Below, piece by piece: positions 50,061 to 58,364 of a DNA stretch of 64,000 nt; within the stretch, counting starts at the first letter, position 1, and every line of letters begins with the position of its first letter. The DNA comes from Bacteroidota bacterium (GTDB lineage: Bacteria; Bacteroidota; Bacteroidia; Flavobacteriales; Weeksellaceae): contig JAFAFC010000023.1 of the NCBI GenBank assembly GCA_023423715.1, forward strand, positions 1 to 64,000. The letters are read 5' to 3'. Below the pieces are notes generated by a model. The model had not been told where the DNA came from, did no database searches, and saw only the letters and a list, made by a program, of their open reading frames with translations. The translations under genes were made by a program, and so were the position numbers.

Positions 50061-51040
50061 GCATGAGTTTCAGTAATAAGAAAATTTTATTTATCTGTCC
50101 CAAGTTTCATGGGTATGAGACCATGATTATTAATAAACTTGAAAGTTTTGGAGCTTCAGTTACGTATTATCCGGAGAGATCATATAAAGCTGATTTCAGT
50201 ATTATAAATAATTTTTATCCAAGTAAAATGGATAAATTTCAAGAGAGGCATTATAATAAAATTTTGAAAGACACAAAAGATAATGCATTTGATTACTTAT
50301 TTGTAATAAGAGGATATAAATTGAGTAAAGTCTTTTTGGAAGGTTTTAGAAGACAAAACCCCTCGGCTAAAACTATTATGTATCAGTGGGATTCAGATCG
50401 TACAAATCATTTTTCACATCTAGTTTCGCAGTTTGACAAAGTATCGTCATTTGATTTTGAAGACTGTGAAAACTTAAAGTTAGAATACATACCTCTTTTT
50501 TATACTGATGACGTTTTAGAATATGTAAATAATAAAAAAATATATAAATATGATTTCTTTTTTATGGGCTTTTTTTTTGAAGAACGGTATGATGCAGTAT
50601 TAAAATTTAGGGAATTTTGTAATCGAAATGGTTACTCTTTAAAAGCTTTTTTATATATGCCTTTTCAAACAAGAATTAAGTATTATTTTAAAAGAAAAAA
50701 TATAGATTTGGATATTGTATCATTCAAACCAATGCCACGAAAAGAATATTTGACGACCCTATCTGAATCTAATATTATGGTGGATGTTAGTAATCCCGGA
50801 CAAACAGGATTGGCGATGAGAGTTATTGAATCTCTCGCATGCAAAACGAAAATTTTAACAAATAACCATGATTTTGTTAAAGATCAAGATGTTGCAAACT
50901 CGGGAATGGTAGCCCAATTTTCTATATCTGATATTAATGTTGATGAAGATTTTTTTAATCTACCTGCAAATAAAGTAAGCAATGTTGTGTTACCACTTAG
51001 TGATTGGTTAGGAAAAATATTTAAAGATTATGAAGCATAA
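50057..51040 (+). CDS. Glycosyltransferase, CgeB/GT1_2-like
   Basis: The 327-aa protein begins KKILFICPKFHGYETMIINK (GT-B N-terminal Rossmann) and ends with a GT1_2 region: NIMVDVSNPGQTGLAMRVIE, then LTNNHDF. It resembles the gene at 54934 in the same locus (matching openings and the NPGQ / HPGQ motif). Such proteins are related to spore-maturation CgeB and are probably glycosyltransferases. The 3' end overlaps the polymerase gene by 11 nt. Confidence 0.75.
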   Translation: MSMSFSNKKILFICPKFHGYETMIINKLESFGASVTYYPERSYKADFSIINNFYPSKMDKFQERHYNKILKDTKDNAFDYLFVIRGYKLSKVFLEGFRRQNPSAKTIMYQWDSDRTNHFSHLVSQFDKVSSFDFEDCENLKLEYIPLFYTDDVLEYVNNKKIYKYDFFFMGFFFEERYDAVLKFREFCNRNGYSLKAFLYMPFQTRIKYYFKRKNIDLDIVSFKPMPRKEYLTTLSESNIMVDVSNPGQTGLAMRVIESLACKTKILTNNHDFVKDQDVANSGMVAQFSISDINVDEDFFNLPANKVSNVVLPLSDWLGKIFKDYEA

Positions 51041-52217
51041 GTTGCTTTACATGCCAAGTTTTGTTTATGCAATTGCATTTATTCCCCTCCTGTTAATATA
51101 TCAGATTGGATGGTCAGACATGTATCCGGAACTTCACGGTTTTCTCCTTTGGTTTCTAATAGGCAGTAGCTTATTTGCAATTTTTTTAGGTGTTTATCAG
51201 GCACGGACTTTAAGAATTCCTATTACTCCAATTAATTTATCAGAGAAGTTTATTAAAAGATCCTTTTATATTATAATCATTGGTTATATTTTGGATTTTG
51301 CTTTTGAAATGACTATTCCTTTATTTAGAACATTTTATGATTCTAATTTTAGTTATGATGATTTTACTGGTATTCCGACAATACACGTAATTTTATCAAC
51401 ATTTAGTATTTTCTTTTCTATCTTAATGTTTGACGTTTATATGTGTAATAAGAAAAGAAAATCTTTAGTCTTGTTTCTCTCAAGTCTCATTCCTTATCTG
51501 CTTGTGTTGAATAGAGGGGCGTTTATGATTGTTTTCTGTGCCATAATTTTTATTTACCTTATAAGGACTAAAAATGTAAAAATTAGAAACCTCTTTAAAT
51601 CTATTTTTATAATTGGAGTGGTTTTATACTTCTTCGGACTCATTGGTAATATTAGGCAAACACAAACAAAAAGCGATGGCGAGTTTGTATTAAGAATTGC
51701 TGGTGCAACGGATAAATTCTTAAACAGTGGTGTTCCTGCTGAGTTTTATTGGAGTTATATTTATGTAACGTCTCCGGTAGGAAACTTGCAAAATATTATC
51801 GATAAAAAACAGGACGAGTTTGATGAAAAAAAATTAGGTTTATTCATTTCATCAGAATTATTGCCTGACTTTCTTAGTAAGAGGGTAAGTGCCCTTTTGG
51901 GATATGACAAGATACTCGCAAGGAATTACGGTAGCAGATATCTTGTTACAATTAATTTAAATGCTCCTACAACATATTATAATGCTTACTTAAATCTTGG
52001 TTCATCGGGTATGTATATAATGTTTTTTGCGATAATGTTTAGTGCCTTGTTTTATCCAAAAGTTTTAAACAAAAAACAACCATTCTATATAACAGGTATT
52101 GCATCTCTTAATTCTATAATATTATTGAGTATGTTTAATAATATGTGGTTTAATACAGGTACAATCCTTTTATGGCCGATTATTATTGGAATTGGAAGTA
52201 GATTAACTATTAAGTAA
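51030..52217 (+). CDS. O-antigen/repeat-unit polymerase (Wzy-like)
   Basis: The 395-aa protein has about 11-12 TM helices and a large periplasmic loop (about 205-300) with charged residues, the usual Wzy layout. Sequence identity in this class is very low, so the call rests on topology and locus position after wzx. It would polymerise flipped repeat units on the periplasmic side. Codon use is very AT-rich. Confidence 0.75.
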   Translation: MKHKLLYMPSFVYAIAFIPLLLIYQIGWSDMYPELHGFLLWFLIGSSLFAIFLGVYQARTLRIPITPINLSEKFIKRSFYIIIIGYILDFAFEMTIPLFRTFYDSNFSYDDFTGIPTIHVILSTFSIFFSILMFDVYMCNKKRKSLVLFLSSLIPYLLVLNRGAFMIVFCAIIFIYLIRTKNVKIRNLFKSIFIIGVVLYFFGLIGNIRQTQTKSDGEFVLRIAGATDKFLNSGVPAEFYWSYIYVTSPVGNLQNIIDKKQDEFDEKKLGLFISSELLPDFLSKRVSALLGYDKILARNYGSRYLVTINLNAPTTYYNAYLNLGSSGMYIMFFAIMFSALFYPKVLNKKQPFYITGIASLNSIILLSMFNNMWFNTGTILLWPIIIGIGSRLTIK

Positions 52218-52229
52218 TAAATTAGTATA

Positions 52230-52340
52230 ATGAACTCCATTGTTAGTATAATAGGACCATTTTGCAACGTTGAAAATTATTTTGGAGTTTTTCTCGGTAG
52301 GTTGTTTTCAAGATATAATTATGACGAGGTGGTTTTATAA
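52230..52340 (+). pseudogene. 5' remnant of a family 2 glycosyltransferase
   Basis: A 36-codon frame (ATG 52230 to TAA 52338) begins MNSIVSIIGPFCNVENYFGV and contains FLGRLFSRYNYDEVVL, matching the first strand and helix of GT2 enzymes (SIIIPFYNVE-like, then a strand before the nucleotide-sugar site). It stops before the catalytic region. It lies between wzy and an intact GT2 gene, as a relic of gene replacement. Confidence 0.6.
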
Positions 52341-52369
52341 AGAATGAAATTATAATTTTTAAAAAAAAA

Positions 52370-53173
52370 GTGAAAGAACAAACTCAATTAAATAAAGTAT
52401 CTGTAGTTATACCCATGTATAATGCCGAAAAAACAATAGAGCGTGCTCTCAATTCTGTACTTGAACAAACATATCAGGGACAAATAGAAATTATTGTAGT
52501 CAATGATGGCTCAAAAGATAATTCTGAAAAGGTGACTGAAAATTTTATTAAGCTACATCCTAATTTTCATATAAAATTAATAAACCAATCTAACGGAGGA
52601 GTGTCAAAAGCAAGAAATACTGGTTTAAGGAATGTTACAGGAGATTATATAGCACTTCTTGATTCTGATGATGCATGGTACCATGAGAAGCTAGATAGGC
52701 AAATAAGTTTGCTAAGTGTCAATTTAGCTATTGATTTTTTAGGTGCTTCATTTGAAGGTTTTGGATTAAAAAATAGAAAAATAGGAGAGCTAGTAAAAAT
52801 TGAGTTTAAGGATTTATTATTTAAAAATTACTTTCAGCCATCAACTATTATTTTTAAAAAAAATGTTTTAGAGGTGATAGGATTTTTTGATGAAACCCAG
52901 AGGTATGCTGAAGAAGGAAACTACTTCATGAGGGTCGCAAGGTATTTTAATTGCTATTTTGTTAATGAAAATCTTATTATTTTTGGAGATGGAAAAGCTG
53001 GATTTGGTGAGAGTGGATTAAGCGCAAATCTAAAAGAAATGGAAAAAGGTGAACTTAAAAACCTAAAATTCGTTTTTAAGCAGGGTTGGATTAGTCCTTT
53101 TCTTTATTTTAGTACTGTTATCTTTTCCTTATTGAAATATGCAAGAAGAATGATAATTGTAAAACTTAGATAA
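52370..53173 (+). CDS. Glycosyltransferase family 2
   Basis: The 267-aa GT-A enzyme starts at GTG 52370; no in-frame ATG is available because an upstream ATG frame stops at once. SVVIPMYNAEKTIERALNS and IIVVNDGSKDNSEK form the donor site, and DSDD in LLDSDDAWYHEKL is the DXD motif. A C-terminal hydrophobic helix (FLYFSTVIFSLLKYA) may tether it to the membrane. A run of nine A directly before the start is unusual. The stop overlaps the acyltransferase start by 1 nt. Confidence 0.88.
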   Translation: MKEQTQLNKVSVVIPMYNAEKTIERALNSVLEQTYQGQIEIIVVNDGSKDNSEKVTENFIKLHPNFHIKLINQSNGGVSKARNTGLRNVTGDYIALLDSDDAWYHEKLDRQISLLSVNLAIDFLGASFEGFGLKNRKIGELVKIEFKDLLFKNYFQPSTIIFKKNVLEVIGFFDETQRYAEEGNYFMRVARYFNCYFVNENLIIFGDGKAGFGESGLSANLKEMEKGELKNLKFVFKQGWISPFLYFSTVIFSLLKYARRMIIVKLR

Positions 53174-53766
53174 TGGATTTGTTTAAACGATACTCTTTTT
53201 CACAATTAATGATTCTTTTTTATTTTAAATTAAGAACATTATTAATTTTCTCACAGGCACGTATTATTCGTTTTCCAATAGATATTAGAGGTAAAAAGTA
53301 TATCGTCGTGAATAAAGGATTCACCACAGGAGTTGGTTGTAGAATTGAAGCGTATCCAGATAATAATAAACAAACTTTGTTTTTTGGAGAAAATTTTCAA
53401 ATGAATGACTACGTCCATATTACAGCAATGGAAAGCGTGAAAATTGGTAGGAATGTTTTATTAGCTAGTAAAATTTATATTTCAGATTGCTCTCATGGAA
53501 CTTATGTGGGAGACGAACACGATAGTAGTCCTACAAGCATTCCAAAGGAAAGAAAAATGTATTCTAAACCTGTAGTTATAGAGGACAATGTTTGGCTTGG
53601 TGAATTTGTCTCGGTACTTCCTGGAGTAACAATAGGAAAAGGAACAATTGTCGGTGCAAACTCAGTTGTTTCGAAAAGTTTACCTCCCAATGTAATTGCA
53701 GTAGGTACTCCCGCAAAACCAATAAAAAAATACAATTTCGAAACCCAACGTTGGGAAAAAATATAG
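53173..53766 (+). CDS. Left-handed beta-helix acyltransferase (WcaF/LbH type)
   Basis: The 197-aa hexapeptide acetyltransferase has an N-terminal hydrophobic segment (FSQLMILFYFKLRTLLIF), then LbH coils: KIGRNVLLASKIYISDCSHGTYVGDEH, VIEDNVWLGEFVSVLPGVTIGKGTIVGANSVVSKSLP (given partly), ending AVGTPAKPIKKYN. The catalytic His is in DCSHG. It transfers acetyl or a similar group to a sugar of the repeat unit. The start overlaps the GT2 stop by 1 nt. Confidence 0.88.
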   Translation: MDLFKRYSFSQLMILFYFKLRTLLIFSQARIIRFPIDIRGKKYIVVNKGFTTGVGCRIEAYPDNNKQTLFFGENFQMNDYVHITAMESVKIGRNVLLASKIYISDCSHGTYVGDEHDSSPTSIPKERKMYSKPVVIEDNVWLGEFVSVLPGVTIGKGTIVGANSVVSKSLPPNVIAVGTPAKPIKKYNFETQRWEKI

Positions 53767-53793
53767 CGATAAATTTATAAAAAATTCAAAATA

Positions 53794-54927
53794 ATGAAAA
53801 ACATACTAATTACAGGAGGAGCAGGTTTTATTGGCTCAAATCTAGCGTTAAAATTAATTGATAAAGGTTATACTATTACCGTAATGGATAATTTATCGCC
53901 TCAAATACATGGAGATAATCCTGAAGTGAGTTCGCCTCTTTACTTAAGTATTAAGGATAAAGTAAAGTTTATTTTAGGTACTGTAACTTCCGAAGAAGAT
54001 TGGAAGAAAGCAATCGAAGGTCAAGATGCTATTGTGCATTATGCTGCCGAAACTGGTACTGGACAATCCATGTATGAAGTTAAAAAATATATAGATGTTA
54101 ATATCAACGGAACAGCCTTACTGTTGGATCTTTTGGTAAATACGCCACATACTATCAAGAAAGTTGTAGTTGCCTCTTCGCGTTCTATTTATGGAGAAGG
54201 TAAATATATAAGCCAGGAATTAGGAGCAGTATATCCAACACAACGTACGGCAGATTATATGGATCAAGGCGATTTTGAAGTGAAATATCCAGGATCTTCT
54301 GCTTTGGAATTAGTAGGTACAGACGAAACTTCAAAAATTCACCCTTCTTCTGTGTATGGAATAACAAAGCAAAATCAAGAACAAATGGTTCTTACTGTTT
54401 GTCCTACGATTGGGATTGCTGGGGTCGCTTTCCGTTACCAAAATGTATATGGACCTGGACAATCGCTTAAAAATCCTTACACAGGAATATTATCTATTTT
54501 CTCGACTCAAATTAAAAACGGAAATGGAATTAATATTTTCGAAGATGGTAAAGAAACACGTGACTTTGTTTTCATTGATGATGTTGTTGATGCTACAATT
54601 TTAGGATTAGAGAAAGAAGAAGCAAATAATCAAGTTTTTAATGTAGGAACCGGTGTTGCAACGGATGTTTTGCAAGTTGCCAACGGGTTAATTAAACATT
54701 ATGGCGTTGATGTTCCTATAACGGTTTCTGGTAATTATCGTTTAGGAGATATTCGTCACAATTATGCAGATTTAACAAAGATAAAAGCAGCATTAGGTTT
54801 TGAACCAAAAGTTTCTTTTGATCAAGGTTTAGCGAAGTTTACAGCTTGGGTTAATACACAAGAAGTGCAAGAAGATCAATACCAAAAGTCTATTGACGAA
54901 ATGAAAGCTAAAGGCTTGTATAAATAG
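53794..54927 (+). CDS. NAD-dependent sugar epimerase/dehydratase, extended SDR
   Basis: The 377-aa enzyme has the cofactor site ITGGAGFIGSNLALKL, GTGQSMYEVKKYIDVNINGTALL, and the catalytic YxxxK in SSVYGITKQNQEQM. Ser in VVASSRSIYGEG is also in place. The long insert LGAVYPTQRTADYMDQGDFE and overall shape resemble dTDP-L-rhamnose 4-epimerase/Tll-type enzymes. In this locus without rfbD it could act on the product of RfbC (inference). Its codon use is less AT-rich than that of its neighbours. Confidence 0.82.
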   Translation: MKNILITGGAGFIGSNLALKLIDKGYTITVMDNLSPQIHGDNPEVSSPLYLSIKDKVKFILGTVTSEEDWKKAIEGQDAIVHYAAETGTGQSMYEVKKYIDVNINGTALLLDLLVNTPHTIKKVVVASSRSIYGEGKYISQELGAVYPTQRTADYMDQGDFEVKYPGSSALELVGTDETSKIHPSSVYGITKQNQEQMVLTVCPTIGIAGVAFRYQNVYGPGQSLKNPYTGILSIFSTQIKNGNGINIFEDGKETRDFVFIDDVVDATILGLEKEEANNQVFNVGTGVATDVLQVANGLIKHYGVDVPITVSGNYRLGDIRHNYADLTKIKAALGFEPKVSFDQGLAKFTAWVNTQEVQEDQYQKSIDEMKAKGLYK

Positions 54928-54933
54928 GGACTG

Positions 54934-55962
54934 ATGCTTAAAAATAAAAAAGTACTCTTAATTTCGGTAAAGTTTTTTAACTACGAAGCGCTCATCAAGC
55001 AAGAGCTTGAAAAGAAGGGAGCTTCAGTTATGTTATTTGATGAAAGGCCTTCTAATTCTTTCTTTAGTAAAGCGATTATAAGAGTTAAGAAAGAATTTTA
55101 TAAAACCAAAATTAATAGTTATTATAGAAAATTAATACAACAGCTAGACCGCGAGAAGTTTGATTACTTTTTGTTGATAAAGGGAGAAGCTGTTCCTAAA
55201 TTTTTTATAGAGTTTTTACGTTCAAAAAATCCTAATATCCAGTTATTTTATTACACTTATGATTCTTTTAAGAATAATAAAAATGGTTTAGAAATAATGG
55301 ACTTATTTGATGCAAAATTTACTTTTGATAGTAATGATGCTATAAAATATAATATGGGTTTTCGTCCTTTATTTTTTGCAACAGATTATTCGGATTTGTA
55401 CTCCAATCCTAAAAAAAGTTTCAATTATGATTTGGCTTTTATTGGGACGGCTCATTCCGATCGTTATATAATCGCTGAAGATGCTAGTAAATGGTGCCTA
55501 AAAAACGGGTTTAAAATGTTTACATTTTACTTTTCGCCAAGTGAGCTATTGTTTAAGATAAAAAAGGTAACCGAGAAATCATTCAAAGATTTTGATAAAG
55601 CTAAAATTTCTTTCAAAAGCCTATCACATAAAGAGATTATTTCTATTTATAATGATTCAAAATCAATTTTAGATATTAACCATCCTGGACAAAATGGACT
55701 TACCATGCGTACTTTCGAGACCTTAGGAGCAGGTCGAAAATTGATTACAACTAACGAAAATGTAAAGAAATATCCGTTCTATAATCCTCAAAATATTTGC
55801 ATAATTGATCGTGCTAAACCTCACTATAACAAATCTTTTTTTGAAACTGATTTTGTTCCGATTAGTGATGACGTTTATAAGAGTATGTCTTTAGCAGGTT
55901 GGATCGAGGAGGTTTTTGGGTTAAAATCAACGAAAATTTGGGCGAATGCTTTAGAAAAGTAA
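54934..55962 (+). CDS. Glycosyltransferase, CgeB/GT1_2-like (paralogue)
   Basis: The 342-aa GT-B-like protein starts KKVLLISVKFFNYEALIKQE, has the middle FDYFLLIKGEAVPKFFIEFL and the C-terminal KSILDINHPGQNGLTMRTFETLGAGRKLITTNE (key part DINHPGQNGLTMRTFE). The paralogue at 50057 shows the same order of blocks. The second sugar linkage is unknown. The stop directly precedes the reductase gene (3 nt), and the GT is in one run with the surrounding genes. Confidence 0.75.
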   Translation: MLKNKKVLLISVKFFNYEALIKQELEKKGASVMLFDERPSNSFFSKAIIRVKKEFYKTKINSYYRKLIQQLDREKFDYFLLIKGEAVPKFFIEFLRSKNPNIQLFYYTYDSFKNNKNGLEIMDLFDAKFTFDSNDAIKYNMGFRPLFFATDYSDLYSNPKKSFNYDLAFIGTAHSDRYIIAEDASKWCLKNGFKMFTFYFSPSELLFKIKKVTEKSFKDFDKAKISFKSLSHKEIISIYNDSKSILDINHPGQNGLTMRTFETLGAGRKLITTNENVKKYPFYNPQNICIIDRAKPHYNKSFFETDFVPISDDVYKSMSLAGWIEEVFGLKSTKIWANALEK

Positions 55963-55964
55963 AT

Positions 55965-56870
55965 ATGGAAAGCGTAATAATTTTTGGAGCGTCTGGTTTT
56001 ATTGGTCAAAATTTATTAAAAAATTTATCAAGTAGTTTTAATGTTAAAGCTATTTCTTTAAGAAATGATGGTTGGAAAACTACAAATAAAGATTCTGACA
56101 TTTTTATAAATCTTGTTGGAAAAGCTCATGACCATAAAGGAACCGCTACTGAGGCCGATTATTTTTACGCAAATCTTGATTTGGCAAAGGAAATCTTCAA
56201 TGAGTTTATACAGTCAAATGCGAAGTTATTAATACATATAAGTTCCTTAGCAGCAATTGAGGAATTTGAAAGTAATAATCCTTTGTCAGAAAGTCAAAAG
56301 GCTAATCCGGAGTCTTTCTATGGAAAATCTAAAAGAGCAGCAGAAGAATGGCTTTTGGCACAAGACTTACCACAAAATAAAAAGATAGTTATTCTAAGAC
56401 CTCCGATGGTCCATGGTCCTGGTGATAAAGGAAATCTTGGATTACTATATAAGTTAATTTCTAAAGGTATTCCTTATCCTTTGGCTTCTTTTGATAATAG
56501 TAGATCTTTTATTTCTATTGACAATTTTTCGTTTTTTATTAAAGAGATTATTAAGAAACAAAATCAAATAGTATCAGGCATTTATCACATTTCTGATGAC
56601 GAACCTATTTCAACTAATCAAATAATAGAAATTATTAAAAAAGTTGAGAATAAAAACGTGATGAATCTTAGCATACCGAAAGTCATTATGAAAGGCTTGG
56701 CTAAAGTTGGTGACGTTATTCCGATACCGTTAAATACGAAGAGGTTGAAAAAAATGACGAGTAATTTAATACTTTCTAATCAAAAAATTAAAAAAGCCTT
56801 AAAAATTGAAAAGCTACCTTTGTCAGCTGAACAAGGTTTGGAATTAACCATAAAAAGTTTTAAAAAGTAA
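55965..56870 (+). CDS. NAD(P)-dependent 4-ketoreductase/epimerase (WbpV-like)
   Basis: I chose the ATG at 55965; earlier in-frame starts would overlap the previous gene by 60 nt. The 301-aa SDR has IIFGASGFIGQNLLKN, LVGKAHDHKG, the catalytic Ser/Tyr/Lys in HISSLAAIE and SFYGKSKRAAEEWL, and RPPMVHGPGDKGNL. The gene order reductase then WecA-like transferase copies WbpV-WbpL of Pseudomonas, where WbpV reduces the WbpM product to UDP-FucNAc. Function is inferred from that order. Confidence 0.85.
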   Translation: MESVIIFGASGFIGQNLLKNLSSSFNVKAISLRNDGWKTTNKDSDIFINLVGKAHDHKGTATEADYFYANLDLAKEIFNEFIQSNAKLLIHISSLAAIEEFESNNPLSESQKANPESFYGKSKRAAEEWLLAQDLPQNKKIVILRPPMVHGPGDKGNLGLLYKLISKGIPYPLASFDNSRSFISIDNFSFFIKEIIKKQNQIVSGIYHISDDEPISTNQIIEIIKKVENKNVMNLSIPKVIMKGLAKVGDVIPIPLNTKRLKKMTSNLILSNQKIKKALKIEKLPLSAEQGLELTIKSFKK

Positions 56871-56873
56871 ACA

Positions 56874-57833
56874 ATGCAATACCTATTCGTAATAATCACT
56901 TTATTTGTTTTGGAGCTTATTTACTTCAAAATAGCAGATAAGTTTAATATTATTGATAAACCCAATGAAAGAAGTTCCCATACGCAGATTACGTTGCGTG
57001 GGGGTGGCATTATTTTTTATGTTGGTGCAGCAATTTATTTTTTGGTTTCTGGTTTTGAATATCCTTACTTTTTCTTGGGATTAACGTTAATTACGGTTGT
57101 TAGTTTTATGGATGATGTCATGACGTTGTCCAATAAAATACGTTTGCTCGTTCAGTTAGTAAGTATGTTATTGATGTTTTATCAGGTAGGAATGTTCTCT
57201 TTGGCTTCGTGGATAATTCCTGTTGCTTTGGTGGTTTCTGTGGGAACGATTAATGCTTACAACTTTATGGACGGAATTAATGGAATAACGGTCTCTAATA
57301 GTTTAGCAGTTCTTATTTTACTAGCTATTGTCAATAATTCTTTAAGTTTTGTAGATCAAAATCTAATCTATTATACGATTTTGTCTTGTCTTGTTTTTGG
57401 TTTTTTTAATTTTAGAAATAAAGCAAAATGCTTTGCAGGTGATGTGGGGTCGGTTGCGATGGCATTTATTATTCTTTTTCTATTGGCTAAACTAATTGTA
57501 CAAACAGGAAACATTATTTATATTTTATTTTTATTAGTTTACGGATTAGATACCGTTTTAACAATTGTAAGAAGGCTTCGAAAAAAGGAGAATATCTTTA
57601 AGGCGCACCGCTCGCATTTATATCAATTCTTCGCGAATGAAAATAAAACCAATAGACTTTTAATTTCAAGCATTTATGGAATTATTCAATTAGTAGCTGG
57701 TTTTTTTATTATTTATGCTGCATCTCAATCCGTAACTTTTCAATGGTTGACAGCGGTTGGATTGATGGTTATTGGCGCTTTAGTTTATTTAGGATTAAAG
57801 CAAAATCTTATCAAGAAACATCAAATTGTATAA
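56874..57833 (+). CDS. Undecaprenyl-phosphate sugar-1-P transferase (WecA/WbpL type)
   Basis: The 319-aa protein has about 10 TM helices and the MraY/WecA motifs: PNERSSHTQITLRGGG, FMDDVMTLSNKIRL (DD pair), INAYNFMDGINGI, AGDVGSVAMAF, and the cytosolic RRLRKKENIFKAHRSHLYQ with the His-x-x-x-His-like segment. It would start the repeat unit by placing a sugar-1-phosphate, likely FucNAc or QuiNAc, on undecaprenyl phosphate. Its gene begins 3 nt after the WbpV-like gene. Confidence 0.92.
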   Translation: MQYLFVIITLFVLELIYFKIADKFNIIDKPNERSSHTQITLRGGGIIFYVGAAIYFLVSGFEYPYFFLGLTLITVVSFMDDVMTLSNKIRLLVQLVSMLLMFYQVGMFSLASWIIPVALVVSVGTINAYNFMDGINGITVSNSLAVLILLAIVNNSLSFVDQNLIYYTILSCLVFGFFNFRNKAKCFAGDVGSVAMAFIILFLLAKLIVQTGNIIYILFLLVYGLDTVLTIVRRLRKKENIFKAHRSHLYQFFANENKTNRLLISSIYGIIQLVAGFFIIYAASQSVTFQWLTAVGLMVIGALVYLGLKQNLIKKHQIV

Positions 57834-57845
57834 ATTTTAGATGAA

Positions 57846-58316
57846 ATGAAGCAATACATCCTATACGGAAATGGCGGTCACGCAAGAGTTCTAAAAGATT
57901 TAATTCATCTTTTAGGAGGTGAGGTTGTGCATGTTTTTGATAATGAAAATCCTTACAATCCAGAAATTTTTCCGAATATTGAATTAATCATTGCGATTGG
58001 AAATTCAGAAATTCGAGAAAAGATAAGCCAAGAAGTTTCTCACCAATTTGGAAAACTTATTCATCCAAAAGCAGTTTTAGCAAACGATGTAGAAGTTGGC
58101 GAAGGAACTGTAATTCTAGCAAACGCAGTTATACAAGCAGGGTCAAAGATTGGTAAGCACTGTATTATTAATTCTTCAATTGTTATTGATCACGATGTTA
58201 TTATTGGAAATTTTGTATCCATTTATCCAAACTCTTACATCGGTGGTGAAGCTCAAATAACAAATCATCGTACAATAGAGCCTAATTCGGTTGTCATTAG
58301 AAAGAAAATACTATAA
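57846..58316 (+). CDS. PglD-type sugar acetyltransferase, short form
   Basis: The 156-aa protein starts with QYILYGNGGHARVLKDLI, the nucleotide-sugar binding loop, followed by IELIIAIGNSEIREKISQE and LbH coils with INSSIVIDHDVIIGNFVSIYPNS (catalytic His in DHDV). It is about 40-50 residues shorter than most PglD proteins, ending early in the helix with HRTIEPNSVVIRKKIL instead of VVGNPAK. Whether the short helix is active is unclear. It could replace the broken copy at 40.8 kb. Confidence 0.82.
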   Translation: MKQYILYGNGGHARVLKDLIHLLGGEVVHVFDNENPYNPEIFPNIELIIAIGNSEIREKISQEVSHQFGKLIHPKAVLANDVEVGEGTVILANAVIQAGSKIGKHCIINSSIVIDHDVIIGNFVSIYPNSYIGGEAQITNHRTIEPNSVVIRKKIL

Positions 58317-58337
58317 ATTTTATTCTTTAGTGTCGTT

Positions 58338-58357
58338 GTGAAAAGATCGCTTTTCAC
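58338..58357. terminator. Terminator between convergent genes
   Basis: Perfect 8-bp stem GTGAAAAG / CTTTTCAC, 4-nt loop, with short T stretches on the plus strand. Confidence 0.6.
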
Positions 58358-58364
58358 TATTATT

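Noticed and set aside
54410..54604. Short plus-strand frame within the epimerase at 53.8 kb
   Set aside because: Out of frame with the conserved enzyme and without any supporting feature.
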